Source: Aedoeadaptatus coxii (GTDB lineage Bacteria > Bacillota > Clostridia > Tissierellales > Peptoniphilaceae). Taken from it: a stretch of DNA of 64,000 nucleotides. The stretch's first letter is position 1; every line of letters begins with the position of its first letter. The stretch covers positions 25,562 through 89,561 of the forward strand of contig NZ_KQ960175.1 in assembly GCF_001553115.1 (NCBI RefSeq), written 5' to 3'. Below, in pieces: positions 1 to 11,027 of the stretch. The notes beneath the pieces were generated by a model. That model made no database searches. It saw only the letters and a list, made by a program, of their open reading frames with translations, and had not been told where the DNA came from. Made by a program: the position numbers and the translations under genes.

Positions 1-2155
1 CGAGCGCTTCCCAAAGCTCTTCTGTGATATGAGGTGCTACGGGATTTAAGAGAATGAGGAAATCTCTAAATTCTTTACGATTAACGCCGTTTTTTTGGAA
101 GATATTGACCAAGGTCATAAGTTGGGCAATGGCGGTATTGGCCTTTAAGTGTTCGTAATCGTAGCTGACTTTTTTAATGCTTTGATGCATTAACACTTCC
201 ATATCCTTGCGATATACATCGCCATCTTGAATATCTTCCGCTAAGGACCATACTCTTTCCAAGAATCGTCGACAACCTTTGACGCCGTTTTCAGACCAGG
301 GCACGGATTTTTCAAAATCGCCGATAAACATTTCGTAAGTTCTCAACGTGTCGGCTCCGTAGCGATTGACGATATCGTCTGGATTTACGACATTTCCGCG
401 GCTCTTACTCATTTTGCCGCCGTCTTCCCCTAAAATCATGCCGTGGCTCGTCCGTTTTTGATAAGGCTCGTCGGTATTGACGACGCCGATATCGTAGAGG
501 AATTTATGCCAAAAGCGCGAATACAACAAGTGAAGCGTGGTGTGTTCCATACCGCCGTTATACCAATCGACGGGCATAAAGTATTCGAGAGCTTCTTTCG
601 ATGCCAGGACGTCTTCGTTTTTCGGATCGGTATAGCGTAAATAATACCAGCTGCTGCCGGCCCATTGAGGCATGGTGTCGGTTTCGCGTTTGGCCGGCTT
701 ACCGCATTTCGGGCAGGTTGTGTTGACCCAATCCTCCACCTCCGAAAGGGGGCTTTGTCCATTATCTGTGGGCTCATAATTTTCCACTTCGGGAAGCTCT
801 AAAGGTAATTCGTCTTCCGGAACGGGAACCCATCCGCATTCGTCGCAGTGAATGAGGGGGATCGGCTCTCCCCAATAACGTTGTCTCGAGAATACCCAGT
901 CTCTTAATTTATAATTGGTTTGCTTTTTGCCCAACCCATTTTCCGTAATCCATTGGATCATCGTATCGATGGCATCTTTTACGGATTTTCCGTTTAAGAA
1001 ATCCGAATTGATCATAATGCCTTCCGAAACATCGGTATAAGCTTCTTCTTCCACATTGCCGCCTTCGATGACGGGAATAATGGGAAGATCGAATTTTTTG
1101 GCAAATTCCCAGTCTCTTTGATCGTGTCCGGGTACCGACATAATCGCGCCGGTGCCGTAGGTCATTAAAACGTAGTCGGAAATCCAAATCGGTATTTCTT
1201 TTCCATTGGCAGGGTTAATGCCCACAAGGCCTTTCAGCGGAACGCCGGTTTTTTCTTTGGAAAGTTCCGTACGTTCAAAGTCGGATTTCTTTTCAACTTC
1301 CGCAAGATAAGCCTTTACTTCATCCATGTTTTCGATTTTATCGGCGTAATCGGTCACGATCGGGTGCTCAGGTGCTACTACCATATAGGTGGCGCCGAAA
1401 AGCGTATCGGGTCGCGTCGTGAACACGTGAAGTACCGTATCCGTATCTTTCACTTTAAAGTGAATTTCCGCGCCTACGCTCTTCCCGATCCAGTTGCGTT
1501 GTTGAATTTTTACGGGCTCAATAAAATCTACCGTATCCAAACCTTCCAACAGGCGATCGGCGTATTCGGTTATACGAAGCATCCATTGACTGCGGCGACG
1601 ATGTTTTACGACAGTGCCGCAGCGTTCGCATTTACCACCGACGACTTCTTCATTGGCGAGGCCTACTTTACAGGAAGGGCACCAGTTGACGGGCATTTCT
1701 TCCTTATACGCTAAGCCGCGTTTAAATAATTGCAGGAAAATCCATTGTGTCCAGCGATAGTATTTCGGATCCGTCGTATTGATTTCGCGACTCCAATCGA
1801 AACTAAAGCCTAAGCTTTTCAATTGCTTTTTAAAATTCTCGATGTTTCGCTCCGTAACAATGCGAGGATGGATCTTATTTTTAATAGCGTAGTTTTCCGT
1901 CGGGAGACCAAATGCATCCCAACCCATGGTAAAGATGACATTTTCGCCTTCATAACGTCTTTTACGCGCTACAATATCGAGGGCCGTATACGGTCTCGGA
2001 TGGCCGACGTGAAGGCCTTGTCCGGAGGGATATGGAAATTCTACTAAGGGGTAAAATTTCTTCTTTTCGGGATCCAAAGTCGCTTTATAGGTTTCGTGCT
2101 CGTCCCAAAAATCTTGCCACTTCTTTTCTATCTGTTTCGGATCATATTCTTTCAT
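1..2155 (-). CDS. leuS: Leucyl-tRNA synthetase (3' end beyond window)
   Basis: Charges tRNA-Leu in the cytoplasm. Reading the minus strand from the ATG at 2155 gives about 718 continuous codons without a stop to the window edge; full-length bacterial LeuRS is about 800-870 residues, so the C-terminus is missing. The class I HIGH motif is HVGH at about residues 49-52, after PYPSGQGL. The KMSKS motif is present unchanged at about residue 579. A CPSC...CERC zinc ribbon and the editing (CP1) region lie between them. The gene follows asnS in the same direction with a 13-base gap, so it is probably the last or a late gene of the nrdR-rarA-asnS-leuS run. No T-box leader is seen in front of it. Confidence 0.96.
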   Translation of the reverse strand, partial: MKEYDPKQIEKKWQDFWDEHETYKATLDPEKKKFYPLVEFPYPSGQGLHVGHPRPYTALDIVARKRRYEGENVIFTMGWDAFGLPTENYAIKNKIHPRIVTERNIENFKKQLKSLGFSFDWSREINTTDPKYYRWTQWIFLQLFKRGLAYKEEMPVNWCPSCKVGLANEEVVGGKCERCGTVVKHRRRSQWMLRITEYADRLLEGLDTVDFIEPVKIQQRNWIGKSVGAEIHFKVKDTDTVLHVFTTRPDTLFGATYMVVAPEHPIVTDYADKIENMDEVKAYLAEVEKKSDFERTELSKEKTGVPLKGLVGINPANGKEIPIWISDYVLMTYGTGAIMSVPGHDQRDWEFAKKFDLPIIPVIEGGNVEEEAYTDVSEGIMINSDFLNGKSVKDAIDTMIQWITENGLGKKQTNYKLRDWVFSRQRYWGEPIPLIHCDECGWVPVPEDELPLELPEVENYEPTDNGQSPLSEVEDWVNTTCPKCGKPAKRETDTMPQWAGSSWYYLRYTDPKNEDVLASKEALEYFMPVDWYNGGMEHTTLHLLYSRFWHKFLYDIGVVNTDEPYQKRTSHGMILGEDGGKMSKSRGNVVNPDDIVNRYGADTLRTYEMFIGDFEKSVPWSENGVKGCRRFLERVWSLAEDIQDGDVYRKDMEVLMHQSIKKVSYDYEHLKANTAIAQLMTLVNIFQKNGVNRKEFRDFLILLNPVAPHITEELWEAL

Positions 2156-2168
2156 GGGAGTGCCCTTT

Positions 2169-3548
2169 CTAAAATTCTGCATTGCCTACGGTTCTCGGGA
2201 AGGGAATGACGTCGCGAATATTTTTCATGCCCGTAACGTACATGACGGCGCGTTCAAAACCGAGACCGTATCCCGAGTGTACGACGCTTCCGTAACGGCG
2301 CAAATCGAGATACCATTCATAATTATCACCTGTTAAACCGAGATCCTTCATCTTCGCTTCCAAAACGTCTAAACGCTCTTCTCTTTGAGAACCTCCGATA
2401 ATTTCGCCGATGCCCGGTACGAGTAAATCCATTGCGGCCACGGTTTTCTTATCTTCGTTTTCTCTCATGTAGAAGGCCTTAATTTCTTTCGGGTAATCCG
2501 TAATAAAAACGGGCTTTTTGTAAACTTCTTCGGTAATATAGCGTTCATGTTCTGTTTGAAGATCGATTCCCCAGGAGACGGGATACTTAAATTCGCGATC
2601 GCATTTTTCTAAAATGTCGATGGCTTCGGTGTACGTGATGCGGACAAAATCCGATTCCATTACATTTTTCAAACGATCGATTAAGCCTTTATCGATAAAG
2701 GAGTTGAAGAACTCAAGCTCTTTCGGAGCATGTTCGAAGACGTAGTTAATAATGTATTTGAGCATGGCTTCCGCCACATCCATGTTTACATTGAGATCGG
2801 CAAAGGCCATTTCCGGCTCGATCATCCAGAATTCCGCCGCATGGCGTTGGGTGTTGGAGTTTTCGGCACGGAATGTCGGACCGAAGGTATAAACATCTCT
2901 AAAAGCTAGTGCATAAGCTTCCGCTTGTAATTGACCGCTAACCGTAAGGTTCGCATGCTTACCGAAGAAGTCCTCTTCAAAATCGACGACGCCGTCTTTT
3001 TTCGGAACGTTATTTAAATCAAATGTCGTTACTTGGAACATTTCGCCGGCGCCTTCCGCATCGGAAGCCGTAATAATGGGCGTATGCACGTAGACGAAGT
3101 TGCGTTGTTGGAAAAATTCATGAATGGCAAAAGCGATCAGACTGCGTACGCGGAACACCGCTTGAAATGTATTAGTACGAGGACGTAGATGCGCCTTGGT
3201 TCGCAAATATTCAAATGTATGGCGCTTCTTTTGAAGAGGATAATCCGATTCCGCCAAATGTAAGGGTTCGATTTTTGTCGCGTGAATTTCAATCGGTTGT
3301 TTAGCGCCGGGGCTTTCTACCAGATTTCCTTCTACTCGAATAGAACTGTAAAGGGGATATTTTGAAATTTCTTTAAAGTTTTCAATATCACCTTCATAAA
3401 CCACTTGAATTCCGTCGAATCCACTGCCATCGGTAAGTTGAATAAAACCGAAATTCTTGGAATCTCTCGACGTCTTAATCCAACCTTCAAGCACCATTTC
3501 TTGGTCCAAATAATCGTTATAATGTTCTAATACTTCACGAATTTTCAC
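2169..3548 (-). CDS. asnS: Asparaginyl-tRNA synthetase
   Basis: Class II synthetase that charges tRNA-Asn. The 459-residue product has the N-terminal OB-fold anticodon-binding domain (about residues 1-105), class II motif 2 around [12 protein letters not shown] and motif 3 around [10 protein letters not shown] near the C-terminus. Length is normal for the family. The chosen start is GTG at 3548, six bases after AGGAGG, and it overlaps the end of rarA by 14 bases, which implies translational coupling. With a dedicated AsnRS here, the GatCAB enzyme encoded at 33340-36491 is more likely needed for Gln-tRNA(Gln); that is inference. Confidence 0.96.
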   Translation of the reverse strand: MKIREVLEHYNDYLDQEMVLEGWIKTSRDSKNFGFIQLTDGSGFDGIQVVYEGDIENFKEISKYPLYSSIRVEGNLVESPGAKQPIEIHATKIEPLHLAESDYPLQKKRHTFEYLRTKAHLRPRTNTFQAVFRVRSLIAFAIHEFFQQRNFVYVHTPIITASDAEGAGEMFQVTTFDLNNVPKKDGVVDFEEDFFGKHANLTVSGQLQAEAYALAFRDVYTFGPTFRAENSNTQRHAAEFWMIEPEMAFADLNVNMDVAEAMLKYIINYVFEHAPKELEFFNSFIDKGLIDRLKNVMESDFVRITYTEAIDILEKCDREFKYPVSWGIDLQTEHERYITEEVYKKPVFITDYPKEIKAFYMRENEDKKTVAAMDLLVPGIGEIIGGSQREERLDVLEAKMKDLGLTGDNYEWYLDLRRYGSVVHSGYGLGFERAVMYVTGMKNIRDVIPFPRTVGNAEF

Positions 3549-4860
3549 TCTCGTCCTCCTGATGTATTTTATTTAAGTACTCGTTTATCTTTATTTCATG
3601 TCCTCGATCCGAGGGTTTGTAATAGGCCGTTTCTTCCATGTCCAAAGGCAAATAGCGTTGGGTAACGTAAGCATCGGGATAATCGTGAGGGTAGCGATAC
3701 CCTTCGTGTTCTTCCAGAGGTTGATGCTGATCCCTTAAATAAGGCGGAATGACTCTGCCGATTCCGCGCTTCACATCTTCCATCGCGCGATTAATCGCCA
3801 TGTAGCTTCGATTGCTTTTTGGCGCCGTCGCCAAATAAGTTACCGCTTGCGCCAGTGTAATTCTCCCCTCGGGCATTCCGATAACCCTAAGGGTTTGAAA
3901 GGCGGAGACCGCCATGGTGATGGCATATGGATCGGCGTTTCCAATGTCTTCCGATGCAGAAATCATCATGCGTCTGGCGATAAATTCCGGCTCTTCACCG
4001 GAATCCAGCATCTTGGCTAAATAAAATACGGCGGCATTCGGATCCGATCCGCGAATGGATTTTATAAAGGCTGAAATTGTATCGTAATGTTCGTTTCCAT
4101 CCCGGTCGTAACGTTGAGAACGTCGTAATGACGATGCCGAGACATCATCCGCCGTAATAAGAATCGTACCATTTTCCTTAGGCGGGGTACTCAGAACGCA
4201 GATCTCCAAAAGATTAAGAGCCGATCGCCCATCGCCATGGCTCATGGCGATGAGATTTTCGAAGGCGCCCTCTTCAAACTGAATATCCTCTTTTCCAAAG
4301 CCCCTTACCTCATCGGCAAGGGCACGGTGTAAAAGCTCCCTTATGGCGTCATCGTTTAAGGGATTCAACTGAACCACCTGCAGTCGAGATAAAAGAGCGG
4401 AATTAACGTAAAAATAGGGATTTTCCGTGGTGGCACCCATTAAAATGATCTTGCCTTTTTCCACATAGGGAAGCAACACATCTTGCTGGGATTTATTGAA
4501 GCGATGAATTTCATCGAGGAATAGGACGGTCTCCTGTCCCTGCCCTCCCAAGCGATCTTCAGCCTCTTTTAAAACTTCCCGCAACTCCTTCACATTGCTT
4601 GTAACGGCACTGATGACGACAAATGCGCGATTCGATGTCTTGGCTACGATTTCTGCTAACGTCGTTTTACCAATGCCCGGCGGTCCGTAAAAAAGAAGGG
4701 ACGGCAAAAATTGCGTACGCAAAATCCGATCGATGTACTTTCCCCGTCCGACTACGTGATCTTGGCCGACGTAATCGTCGAGTTTCATAGGGCGCATGCG
4801 TTCGGCTAAAGGTGCCGTCTCTTTTAAGTGATTGTTCATCTGAAATTCAAATAAATCCAT
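3535..4860 (-). CDS. rarA: Replication-associated recombination protein A (RarA/MgsA AAA+ ATPase)
   Basis: AAA+ ATPase of the clamp-loader-related RarA/MgsA/WRNIP1 family, acting at stalled replication forks. Walker A is GPPGIGKTT at about residues 58-66 and Walker B is the DEIHRF segment; the C-terminal half matches the MgsA tetramerisation region. I use ATG 4860 (441 residues), because AGTAGG ends five bases upstream; a GTG at 4866 is also open. The nrdR stop codon lies inside that ribosome binding site, so the two genes are closely coupled. Confidence 0.93.
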   Translation of the reverse strand: MDLFEFQMNNHLKETAPLAERMRPMKLDDYVGQDHVVGRGKYIDRILRTQFLPSLLFYGPPGIGKTTLAEIVAKTSNRAFVVISAVTSNVKELREVLKEAEDRLGGQGQETVLFLDEIHRFNKSQQDVLLPYVEKGKIILMGATTENPYFYVNSALLSRLQVVQLNPLNDDAIRELLHRALADEVRGFGKEDIQFEEGAFENLIAMSHGDGRSALNLLEICVLSTPPKENGTILITADDVSASSLRRSQRYDRDGNEHYDTISAFIKSIRGSDPNAAVFYLAKMLDSGEEPEFIARRMMISASEDIGNADPYAITMAVSAFQTLRVIGMPEGRITLAQAVTYLATAPKSNRSYMAINRAMEDVKRGIGRVIPPYLRDQHQPLEEHEGYRYPHDYPDAYVTQRYLPLDMEETAYYKPSDRGHEIKINEYLNKIHQEDESENS

Positions 4861-4866
4861 AATCAC

Positions 4867-5331
4867 CTACTTTTCGTTGTCGCGTTTTTTAAGCTCTTCC
4901 AATTCTTTTAGAAAACTGTCGATGTCCTGAAAACGTCTATAAACCGATGCAAAGCGAACATAAGCCACTTCATCGAGATCTTTTAGCCGTTCCAAAATCA
5001 TTTCGCCGATTTCATCGCTGGTAATTTGTTTTACCATTTTGCTCTGAAGCGTAGCTTCGATATCGTCCACTACGGCTTCCATAGATTCCAAACTGACCGG
5101 CCTCTTTTCACATGACTTAATAAGGCCTTTTAAAATTTTATTTCGATCGAACACATCGATGCCGCCGCTCTTTTTTTTAACGGTCATCGGCACCACTTCG
5201 ATTTGTTCATAGGTCGTGAATCGTCTTCCGCAGGCAATACACTCTCTCCTGCGCCTAATGGACGCGCCTTCCTCCGTCGGGCGAGAATCGACGACCTTTG
5301 AATCCAAATGATGACAATAAGGACAGCGCAT
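4867..5331 (-). CDS. nrdR: Transcriptional repressor NrdR
   Basis: Nucleotide-sensing repressor of ribonucleotide reductase genes. The 154-residue protein begins with the zinc ribbon (CPYC at residues 3-6, CIAC at about 32-35), followed by the ATP-cone domain starting around residue 49. Length and order are typical. A strong AGGAGGTG precedes the ATG at 5331. It lies just after the ftsZ terminator, so it may be transcribed by read-through or by a promoter I cannot identify in the 53-base gap. Confidence 0.95.
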   Translation of the reverse strand: MRCPYCHHLDSKVVDSRPTEEGASIRRRRECIACGRRFTTYEQIEVVPMTVKKKSGGIDVFDRNKILKGLIKSCEKRPVSLESMEAVVDDIEATLQSKMVKQITSDEIGEMILERLKDLDEVAYVRFASVYRRFQDIDSFLKELEELKKRDNEK

Positions 5332-5343
5332 GATTCACCTCCT

Positions 5344-5375
5344 AAAAGTAAAAGACGTATCCCGCAGGATACGTC
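5344..5375 (-). terminator. Rho-independent terminator after ftsZ
   Basis: Nine-base perfect stem (GACGTATCC/GGATACGTC, 5354-5362 with 5367-5375, four-base loop) followed on the minus strand by a T-rich run at 5344-5353. It ends the dcw cluster just before nrdR. Confidence 0.85.
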
Positions 5376-5384
5376 AATGATTTA

Positions 5385-6476
5385 CTATCTCATTCTGCGA
5401 AGAAAATCCGGAATATTTAACTCGTCGTCATTTTCTTTCTTGCCGGATCCGCTCACTTTTTCATTTTGATCGTCTTTAGCCACGTTAAAGCCTTTCGCCG
5501 GTTTCTTCGGCTTTTCGTCATTGCCTTGATCGAATTCCGTTGCGATAACGGTAATCTTCACTTGATCTTTCAAAGATTCGTCGATACCTGCGCCGAAAAT
5601 AATGTTGGCATCTTCATCGACTGTGGAACGAATTAAATCGGCCGCTTCGTTCATTTCAAACATACCTAAATCGTTGCCGGAAGTAATGTTTAATAGAACG
5701 GACTTGGCTCCTTCAATAGAGGTTTCGAGTAAGGGACTTTCTACGGCGTTGCGAGCAGCCTCAGTTGCTCTGTCATCGCCGGATGCATAACCGATACCCA
5801 TATGAGCGATACCTTTGTCGTGCATAACGGTCTTAACATCGGCAAAGTCTAAGTTAATGACATTGGGAACGCTGATTAATTCGGAAATACCTTGAATACC
5901 TTGTTTTAAGATTTCATCCGCCATATTGAAAGCTTCCGAGAATGTCGTTTTCTTGTCGGAAATATTAAACAATCTGTCGTTTGGAATAATAACTAAGGTA
6001 TCTACTTTTCCTCTTAGTTCTTCAATACCGCGAATGGCTTGTTTCGTGCGGCGAGCACCTTCAAAAGTGAAGGGTTTCGTTACGACGCCTACCGTTAGGG
6101 CGCCTAAATCTTTTGCCACATCGGCGATAATGGGAGCTGCACCTGTACCGGTACCGCCGCCCATGCCGGCAGTAATGAAAACCATGTCCGCTCCGCTTAA
6201 TGCTTCGCGAATTTCATCTAAACTTTCTTCGGCCGATTGTTCACCGATGTCGGGGTTTGCACCGGCACCGAGGCCTCTCGTAATTTTTTCACCGATTTGA
6301 ATTTTCGTTTCAGCTAAAGAGTTCTTTAGCGCTTGACGATCGGTATTGATGGCGAGGAATTCCACGCCGCGTACACCGGCATTAATCATACGGTTTACGG
6401 CATTGTTTCCGCCGCCGCCAACGCCGGCTACTTTAATTTTTGCAAATTCTTCGTGATCCATATCAAAATCCAACAT
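5385..6476 (-). CDS. ftsZ: Cell division protein FtsZ
   Basis: Tubulin-like GTPase that forms the division ring at midcell. The 363-residue product has the GTP-binding loop GGGTGTG at about residues 105-111, the T7 loop NLDFAD and a C-terminal conserved peptide, IPDFLRRMR, joined by a Lys/Asp-rich linker of about 40 residues. The gene ends the dcw cluster. It has its own promoter in the 91-base gap after ftsQ and a terminator immediately downstream. There is no ftsA between ftsQ and ftsZ, so the membrane anchor of FtsZ must be encoded elsewhere (SepF or a distant FtsA). Confidence 0.98.
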   Translation of the reverse strand: MLDFDMDHEEFAKIKVAGVGGGGNNAVNRMINAGVRGVEFLAINTDRQALKNSLAETKIQIGEKITRGLGAGANPDIGEQSAEESLDEIREALSGADMVFITAGMGGGTGTGAAPIIADVAKDLGALTVGVVTKPFTFEGARRTKQAIRGIEELRGKVDTLVIIPNDRLFNISDKKTTFSEAFNMADEILKQGIQGISELISVPNVINLDFADVKTVMHDKGIAHMGIGYASGDDRATEAARNAVESPLLETSIEGAKSVLLNITSGNDLGMFEMNEAADLIRSTVDEDANIIFGAGIDESLKDQVKITVIATEFDQGNDEKPKKPAKGFNVAKDDQNEKVSGSGKKENDDELNIPDFLRRMR

Positions 6477-6527
6477 TTAAATCCTCCTAATCGCGCAAAT
6501 AGCCATGAAATCGAATCAATTTATTAC

Positions 6528-6556
6528 ATTTTATAGAGAAAATCTGTACAAGTCAA
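6528..6556 (-). promoter_or_regulatory. ftsZ promoter
   Basis: On the minus strand TTGACT (6551-6556) is separated by 17 bases from TAAAAT (6528-6533), about 50 bases upstream of the ftsZ start, in the ftsQ-ftsZ gap. It would allow ftsZ expression independent of the long cluster transcript. Confidence 0.7.
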
Positions 6557-6567
6557 GAAAAGGCGGT

Positions 6568-7515
6568 TTATCTCGTTTTTTCTTCTTTATCCGTACTTTT
6601 TTCTTTTTTGCTGTCGCCGGAACCTTCCTCTTTTTGAGAAGGTTTTTTTGAACTTTTTTCGGATTTCGTCGGCTTTTCGCCTTTATCGTCCTTATCATCT
6701 TTCGGGGAATCGCTTCGCGCATTATCCTGTTCCCCATCCGGTTCCCCTTCGTCCTCATCCATGCTCGAAGGCTTCACGGCGATGGGGTGATCACCCTGAT
6801 CCAGGAAAATCTCCCGGTAACTTTCATCCTTCGTTTTCATTTCTTTCCGAATTTCTTCAAGCTGCTTCACTTTATAATCAGCGTCGTTAAAACTTCCTAT
6901 GTGAACGATGGTGCCGTCGGAAAACGAAATTTTAACTCCTCGATCCAATATGGCTAAGGTATTAATGTCTTTCTTTATTTCGGAGCGGAACAACGCACGA
7001 ATCATGGCAATTTTCTTTTCATTGCCAGTTTCGCAAAACGCCACCTGACCGAGTTTAATGCCGCTTGTGGGAATGCCTGTAATTTTCGGGAGATCCGTAT
7101 CATAGGATCTCGTCTTCGCCAAGGCCTTAAAATCCTCGTTCACGAGGATGTATCCGTCACCGCTGTAAAGCTGCGCCGAAGGTGTTTCCTCCTCAATGGC
7201 AATGGTCAGCGTATGGGGAAAAGAAATGCCGATGTCCGCACTCTTGACGTAAGGCAATTGTTCTAAACGATTTTTCAAGCTCTTGCGATCCATCGTAAGA
7301 TAGCTTTTGTTTACGTAATCGTCTGCGATTTGGCGAATGGTAGTCTTCGGTATTTTCTTGGTGCCCGAAATCGCCACCCCTTGCGTCGCCGTTAAAGATG
7401 AAAATAAAATACAACCGCCGCCAATTAAAGCGATTAACACTACGGCGAGCAAAATTCGCCGATTGCGATATTTACGTTTCAGTTTTCTCTTGCGTTTCCT
7501 TCTGCCTTCTGTCAT
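6568..7515 (-). CDS. ftsQ: Cell division protein FtsQ/DivIB
   Basis: Bitopic divisome protein linking FtsL and the septal synthase. The 315-residue product has a very basic cytoplasmic N-terminus (about residues 1-20), one transmembrane helix (about 22-44) and a POTRA domain starting near GVAISGTKKIPKTTI. A beta domain follows, then a low-complexity Lys/Glu/Ser/Asp tail of about 65 residues. The ATG overlaps the murG stop as ATGA. The divergent sequence with POTRA architecture is typical of Gram-positive DivIB. The charged tail is extracytoplasmic by topology. Confidence 0.88.
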   Translation of the reverse strand: MTEGRRKRKRKLKRKYRNRRILLAVVLIALIGGGCILFSSLTATQGVAISGTKKIPKTTIRQIADDYVNKSYLTMDRKSLKNRLEQLPYVKSADIGISFPHTLTIAIEEETPSAQLYSGDGYILVNEDFKALAKTRSYDTDLPKITGIPTSGIKLGQVAFCETGNEKKIAMIRALFRSEIKKDINTLAILDRGVKISFSDGTIVHIGSFNDADYKVKQLEEIRKEMKTKDESYREIFLDQGDHPIAVKPSSMDEDEGEPDGEQDNARSDSPKDDKDDKGEKPTKSEKSSKKPSQKEEGSGDSKKEKSTDKEEKTR

Positions 7516-8609
7516 GGTGCCACCACTTCTAAAATGGCATCCACAATTTCTTCCGTACCCTTTGGATTAATAAGGCCGTAGGCATGATTTCCCATCACCT
7601 TGGATTTTTCTTCGTTTCCTAAAAGGTCTTCCATGGCATTAAATAACACGTCGCCATTTAAATCTTTTTCTTCGATGACTTCTGCCGCATCGGCTTTTTT
7701 ATAACTCATGGCGTTGTGATATTGATGGTTGCCTGCCGTATAGGCCTTCGGAATTAAAATGGAAGGCAAGTGCATGGCGCTGATTTCTGCCAATGTCATG
7801 GCGGAAGAGGACGCCACCACAAGTTTCGCCACCGCTAGGAATTCGGGGATTTGATGAGAGTAATCCAATATGGTATAGGAGTCTCCGTCTACCTCGGGCA
7901 TTCGATCCATAAAACCGTCATAGTGTTCCTTGCCCGTAATGTGTACTAAATGGAAAGGCAACTCTTTGTGCTTTTCCATTATTTCTAAAATCGCATCATT
8001 TGTCGATTCCTGACCGCCGCTTCCGCCGAAGGAAAGTACTAATGGTTTTTTATCGTCAAGCCCTAAGGTTTGAAGGGCTTTCTCTCTTTGTACTTTTTGG
8101 AAACTTGAGCGAATGGGATTGCCCGTGTACAGTTTTTTTGTGTGTTCCGGGAAGAAATGTTCCGCTTCTTTAAAACTATAGGCAATTAAATCCACTCGTT
8201 TGGCAAGGAGACGATTCGTCTTGCCCGGATAGGCATTTTGCTCCTGTATGACAGTGGCGATATGTTTACTCTGAGCCTTTAACACAATGGGGGCGCAGAC
8301 GTAACCTCCCGTTCCAATAACCACATCGGGCTTGAACTCTCTTAAAATCTGACCTGCATCATGAAGACCTCTTAAAAGCTCCATCATAGTGAGAATCGAT
8401 TCTTTATTTATTTTTTTTCGGGGAAAGCCTTGAATATGCACGGGAGCGAATTTCAGACCTTCTTTTTTGGCAAGCTCCTCTTCCATGCTGTCTTTTTTCC
8501 CGACATAGAGAATGTCTACATCCTCTACTCTCTTTTTTAATGCTTCACCGATAGCCAACGCGGGATAAATATGGCCGCCGGTGCCGCCACCTGAGAGAAT
8601 AACTTTCAA
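7512..8609 (-). CDS. murG: UDP-GlcNAc:lipid I GlcNAc transferase MurG
   Basis: Adds GlcNAc to lipid I to make lipid II on the inner face of the membrane. The 365-residue GT-B enzyme begins with the diagnostic GGGTGGHIYPALAI loop and has the second glycine-rich loop FGGSGG near residue 195. The start is a TTG at 8609 after GGAG; its TTGA overlaps the ftsW stop. It sits in the usual position after ftsW, but murC/murB, which often follow, are absent. Confidence 0.97.
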   Translation of the reverse strand: MKVILSGGGTGGHIYPALAIGEALKKRVEDVDILYVGKKDSMEEELAKKEGLKFAPVHIQGFPRKKINKESILTMMELLRGLHDAGQILREFKPDVVIGTGGYVCAPIVLKAQSKHIATVIQEQNAYPGKTNRLLAKRVDLIAYSFKEAEHFFPEHTKKLYTGNPIRSSFQKVQREKALQTLGLDDKKPLVLSFGGSGGQESTNDAILEIMEKHKELPFHLVHITGKEHYDGFMDRMPEVDGDSYTILDYSHQIPEFLAVAKLVVASSSAMTLAEISAMHLPSILIPKAYTAGNHQYHNAMSYKKADAAEVIEEKDLNGDVLFNAMEDLLGNEEKSKVMGNHAYGLINPKGTEEIVDAILEVVAP

Positions 8610-9703
8610 CGTGACGCTCCTTTCGCAGATAATCTGAGTAAAATACCGCTCATCCCCATGACAAGGACGAGGGCGGTGCCGCCGTAAGAAATAAAGGGTA
8701 AGGTTAAACCCGTTACCGGTAAAAGCCCTACGGCGACGCCCATATTAAAAAATGCCTGAAACCCTATGGACACGACGATGCCCGTGGCGACAAGTTTTTC
8801 GTAAAGTTTATCCTGCCTTCTAACCGTTTGAAAACCTCGCGCGATAAATAGCGTAAAGAATATAATGACAAAAGTAGAGCCGATCAGACCGAATTCCTGA
8901 CCGATGACCGCAAAAATAAAATCATTATAGGCCTCCGGCAAGCGGTTAAAAGTTTGATAAGAGTTAAAATACCCTACCCCCGTAATCGATCCGATGCCGA
9001 TCGAGTAAAGGGAATTTGCCAACTGCCAATCCGTGTTCGCTATGTCGTCGAAGGGATTAATAAAAGATGTAAGTCGCTTCAGTCGATAGGGAACGCGAAG
9101 AACGAAACCGTAAATTCCCACCATCCCTAAAAAGAGAATGGTCATAAGCTCTGAAAAACTCATGTCGGAGATAAAAAACATGCTCATTAAACTAATGGCA
9201 ATGACACTCGCCGAGGAAAAGTCTTCGATAATAACAATACCTGCAGAAGCGCCGATTACGGCAAGGATAGGCAAAAAGCCTCCTCGTCTACCGCCTTTTC
9301 TGTGGACGGTGCAAAGATGCGCCACAAAAAAGATGGAAGCATATTTTAAAAGATCCGATGGCATAAATTGAAAGTGGGTCTTCGGAATGGCGAGCCATCG
9401 AGTGGCGCCGTTGACCGTTACGCCGAGTCTAGTGTAGAGGGCAAGGCATAGGATCATGCTTACCACCCATAAAGGGATGGCTAGATTTCGAAGAGTCTTT
9501 AAAGGAATGATATAACCGACGACACAAGCCATCATGCCGACAATAAGGTAAACGATGTGACGCTTAAAATAATACGTGCCGTCTCCAAATTCCTTAAGCC
9601 CCTCGCCCCATGAACTGGACGCCACCATAAACACGCCGATAATGAGCAGCACGACAATGGAGCCCAGCAAAAGGGGATCTACATATTTCTTTAATTGAGA
9701 CAT
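8606..9703 (-). CDS. ftsW: Lipid II polymerase FtsW (SEDS family)
   Basis: SEDS-family peptidoglycan glycosyltransferase of the divisome. The 365-residue protein has about ten predicted transmembrane helices, the conserved large extracytoplasmic loop region (AYNDFIFAVIGQE) and the C-terminal LPFISYGG signature. It most likely partners with the PASTA-domain transpeptidase encoded at 11987-14332. It lies eight bases after murD and overlaps murG. Confidence 0.96.
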   Translation of the reverse strand: MSQLKKYVDPLLLGSIVVLLIIGVFMVASSSWGEGLKEFGDGTYYFKRHIVYLIVGMMACVVGYIIPLKTLRNLAIPLWVVSMILCLALYTRLGVTVNGATRWLAIPKTHFQFMPSDLLKYASIFFVAHLCTVHRKGGRRGGFLPILAVIGASAGIVIIEDFSSASVIAISLMSMFFISDMSFSELMTILFLGMVGIYGFVLRVPYRLKRLTSFINPFDDIANTDWQLANSLYSIGIGSITGVGYFNSYQTFNRLPEAYNDFIFAVIGQEFGLIGSTFVIIFFTLFIARGFQTVRRQDKLYEKLVATGIVVSIGFQAFFNMGVAVGLLPVTGLTLPFISYGGTALVLVMGMSGILLRLSAKGASR

Positions 9704-9710
9704 AGCCTCA

Positions 9711-11018
9711 TCAGCTCCGTTTTTCTAAAATCAACGCTTTAAATTGATCGCCCCGTTCTTCGTAACTTTTGAACTGATCCCAGGAAGCACAGGCAGGCGA
9801 CAACAGTACAATATCGCCTTCAACGGCATCGCGCATCGCCTGTTCCGTCGCTTCTTCCATGGTTTCAAACAGGTAAATCTTTTGAACCCCTTCACCTTTT
9901 GCCTCGTCTGCTATTATATTTTTCGTTTCGCCGAAAAGATATAAGGCGGCGATGCCGTCGTGATGGCGATTAAAAAGATCTTTAAAATCGCTCCCCTTAT
10001 CGTATCCGCCAGCCAACAAGCGTACCGGACGGGAGAAACTGGCCAGCGCCACGTCGGTGGAGTCCGGATTTGTTCCCTTGGAATCATTATAGACGTCCAC
10101 ACCTTCAATTGTGGCTACATATTCCATACGGTGATTTTTTCCTCTGTAGGTCTTGAGGGTATTGCGAATCGATTCTACATCTACCCCCATAAGAAACGCT
10201 GCGAGGGATGCTTCCAATGCATTGCGTACATTGTGATCCCCGACAAGGAGCATATCGTCGCGATCCATTAAGTAAATCGTCTCACCGCCGTGGACGAGGT
10301 AAAGCTTATCGCCGTCTTTATAAGCGCCGTCTTGTTGAATCGGCGTCGTACTTACCACTAAAGGAGATTCCAATTCCTCTCCCGTCATGGCGAGATAGGG
10401 ATCGTCTATATTTAAAATTAAGTAATCGTCTTCGTCTTGATTTTTGTAAATATTCTTTTTACACTCACGGTAATTATCTACCGATTTATGATGATCTAAA
10501 TGATCTTCCGTAATATTGGTTAAAATCGCCACTTTCGGCTTAAAATCTTCGATGGTTTCCAATTGAAAACTGGAACACTCGATCACGACAAAATCATCTT
10601 TCCCCGCCCGTTTGGCAATAGGTAAAATGCCGATGCCGATATTGCCGCCGACATACGCCACTTTTCCTCCGTCGATTAACAGATGATAGAGTAAATCCGT
10701 CACCGTCGTCTTGCCGTTGGTACCTGTAATGGCGAGAAAGTTTTCGCATTCGGAAATACGATAAGCGACTTCGATATCCGAAAGAATGGGGATGTTTCGC
10801 TCCGCAAGCTCAGGCAACATACCGTGATCCAATGGGATGCTCGGACTTTTTATAACGAAATCCACTTCTTCTCCATCGTAAACGGGAAGACCTTCCGCTA
10901 AATCCAAGTGGGAAGGATCGTCGTCGTAAACATAAAGCGTGTTCTCATCGCCCAGCGCATCGATGGCGCTAAGTCCCGTTTTTCCCATGCCGTAGACTAA
11001 TATCTTTTTGTTTTTCAT
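9711..11018 (-). CDS. murD: UDP-MurNAc-L-Ala:D-Glu ligase MurD
   Basis: Cytoplasmic Mur ligase adding D-glutamate to UDP-MurNAc-L-Ala. The 435-residue product has an N-terminal Rossmann-like domain (GMGKTGLSA), the ATP loop GTNGKTT near residue 98, and the C-terminal ligase domain with YNDSKGTNP and LLAGGYDKG. It is the only Mur ligase in the window; murC, murE and murF must be elsewhere. Confidence 0.97.
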   Translation of the reverse strand: MKNKKILVYGMGKTGLSAIDALGDENTLYVYDDDPSHLDLAEGLPVYDGEEVDFVIKSPSIPLDHGMLPELAERNIPILSDIEVAYRISECENFLAITGTNGKTTVTDLLYHLLIDGGKVAYVGGNIGIGILPIAKRAGKDDFVVIECSSFQLETIEDFKPKVAILTNITEDHLDHHKSVDNYRECKKNIYKNQDEDDYLILNIDDPYLAMTGEELESPLVVSTTPIQQDGAYKDGDKLYLVHGGETIYLMDRDDMLLVGDHNVRNALEASLAAFLMGVDVESIRNTLKTYRGKNHRMEYVATIEGVDVYNDSKGTNPDSTDVALASFSRPVRLLAGGYDKGSDFKDLFNRHHDGIAALYLFGETKNIIADEAKGEGVQKIYLFETMEEATEQAMRDAVEGDIVLLSPACASWDQFKSYEERGDQFKALILEKRS

Positions 11019-11027
11019 TGTACACCC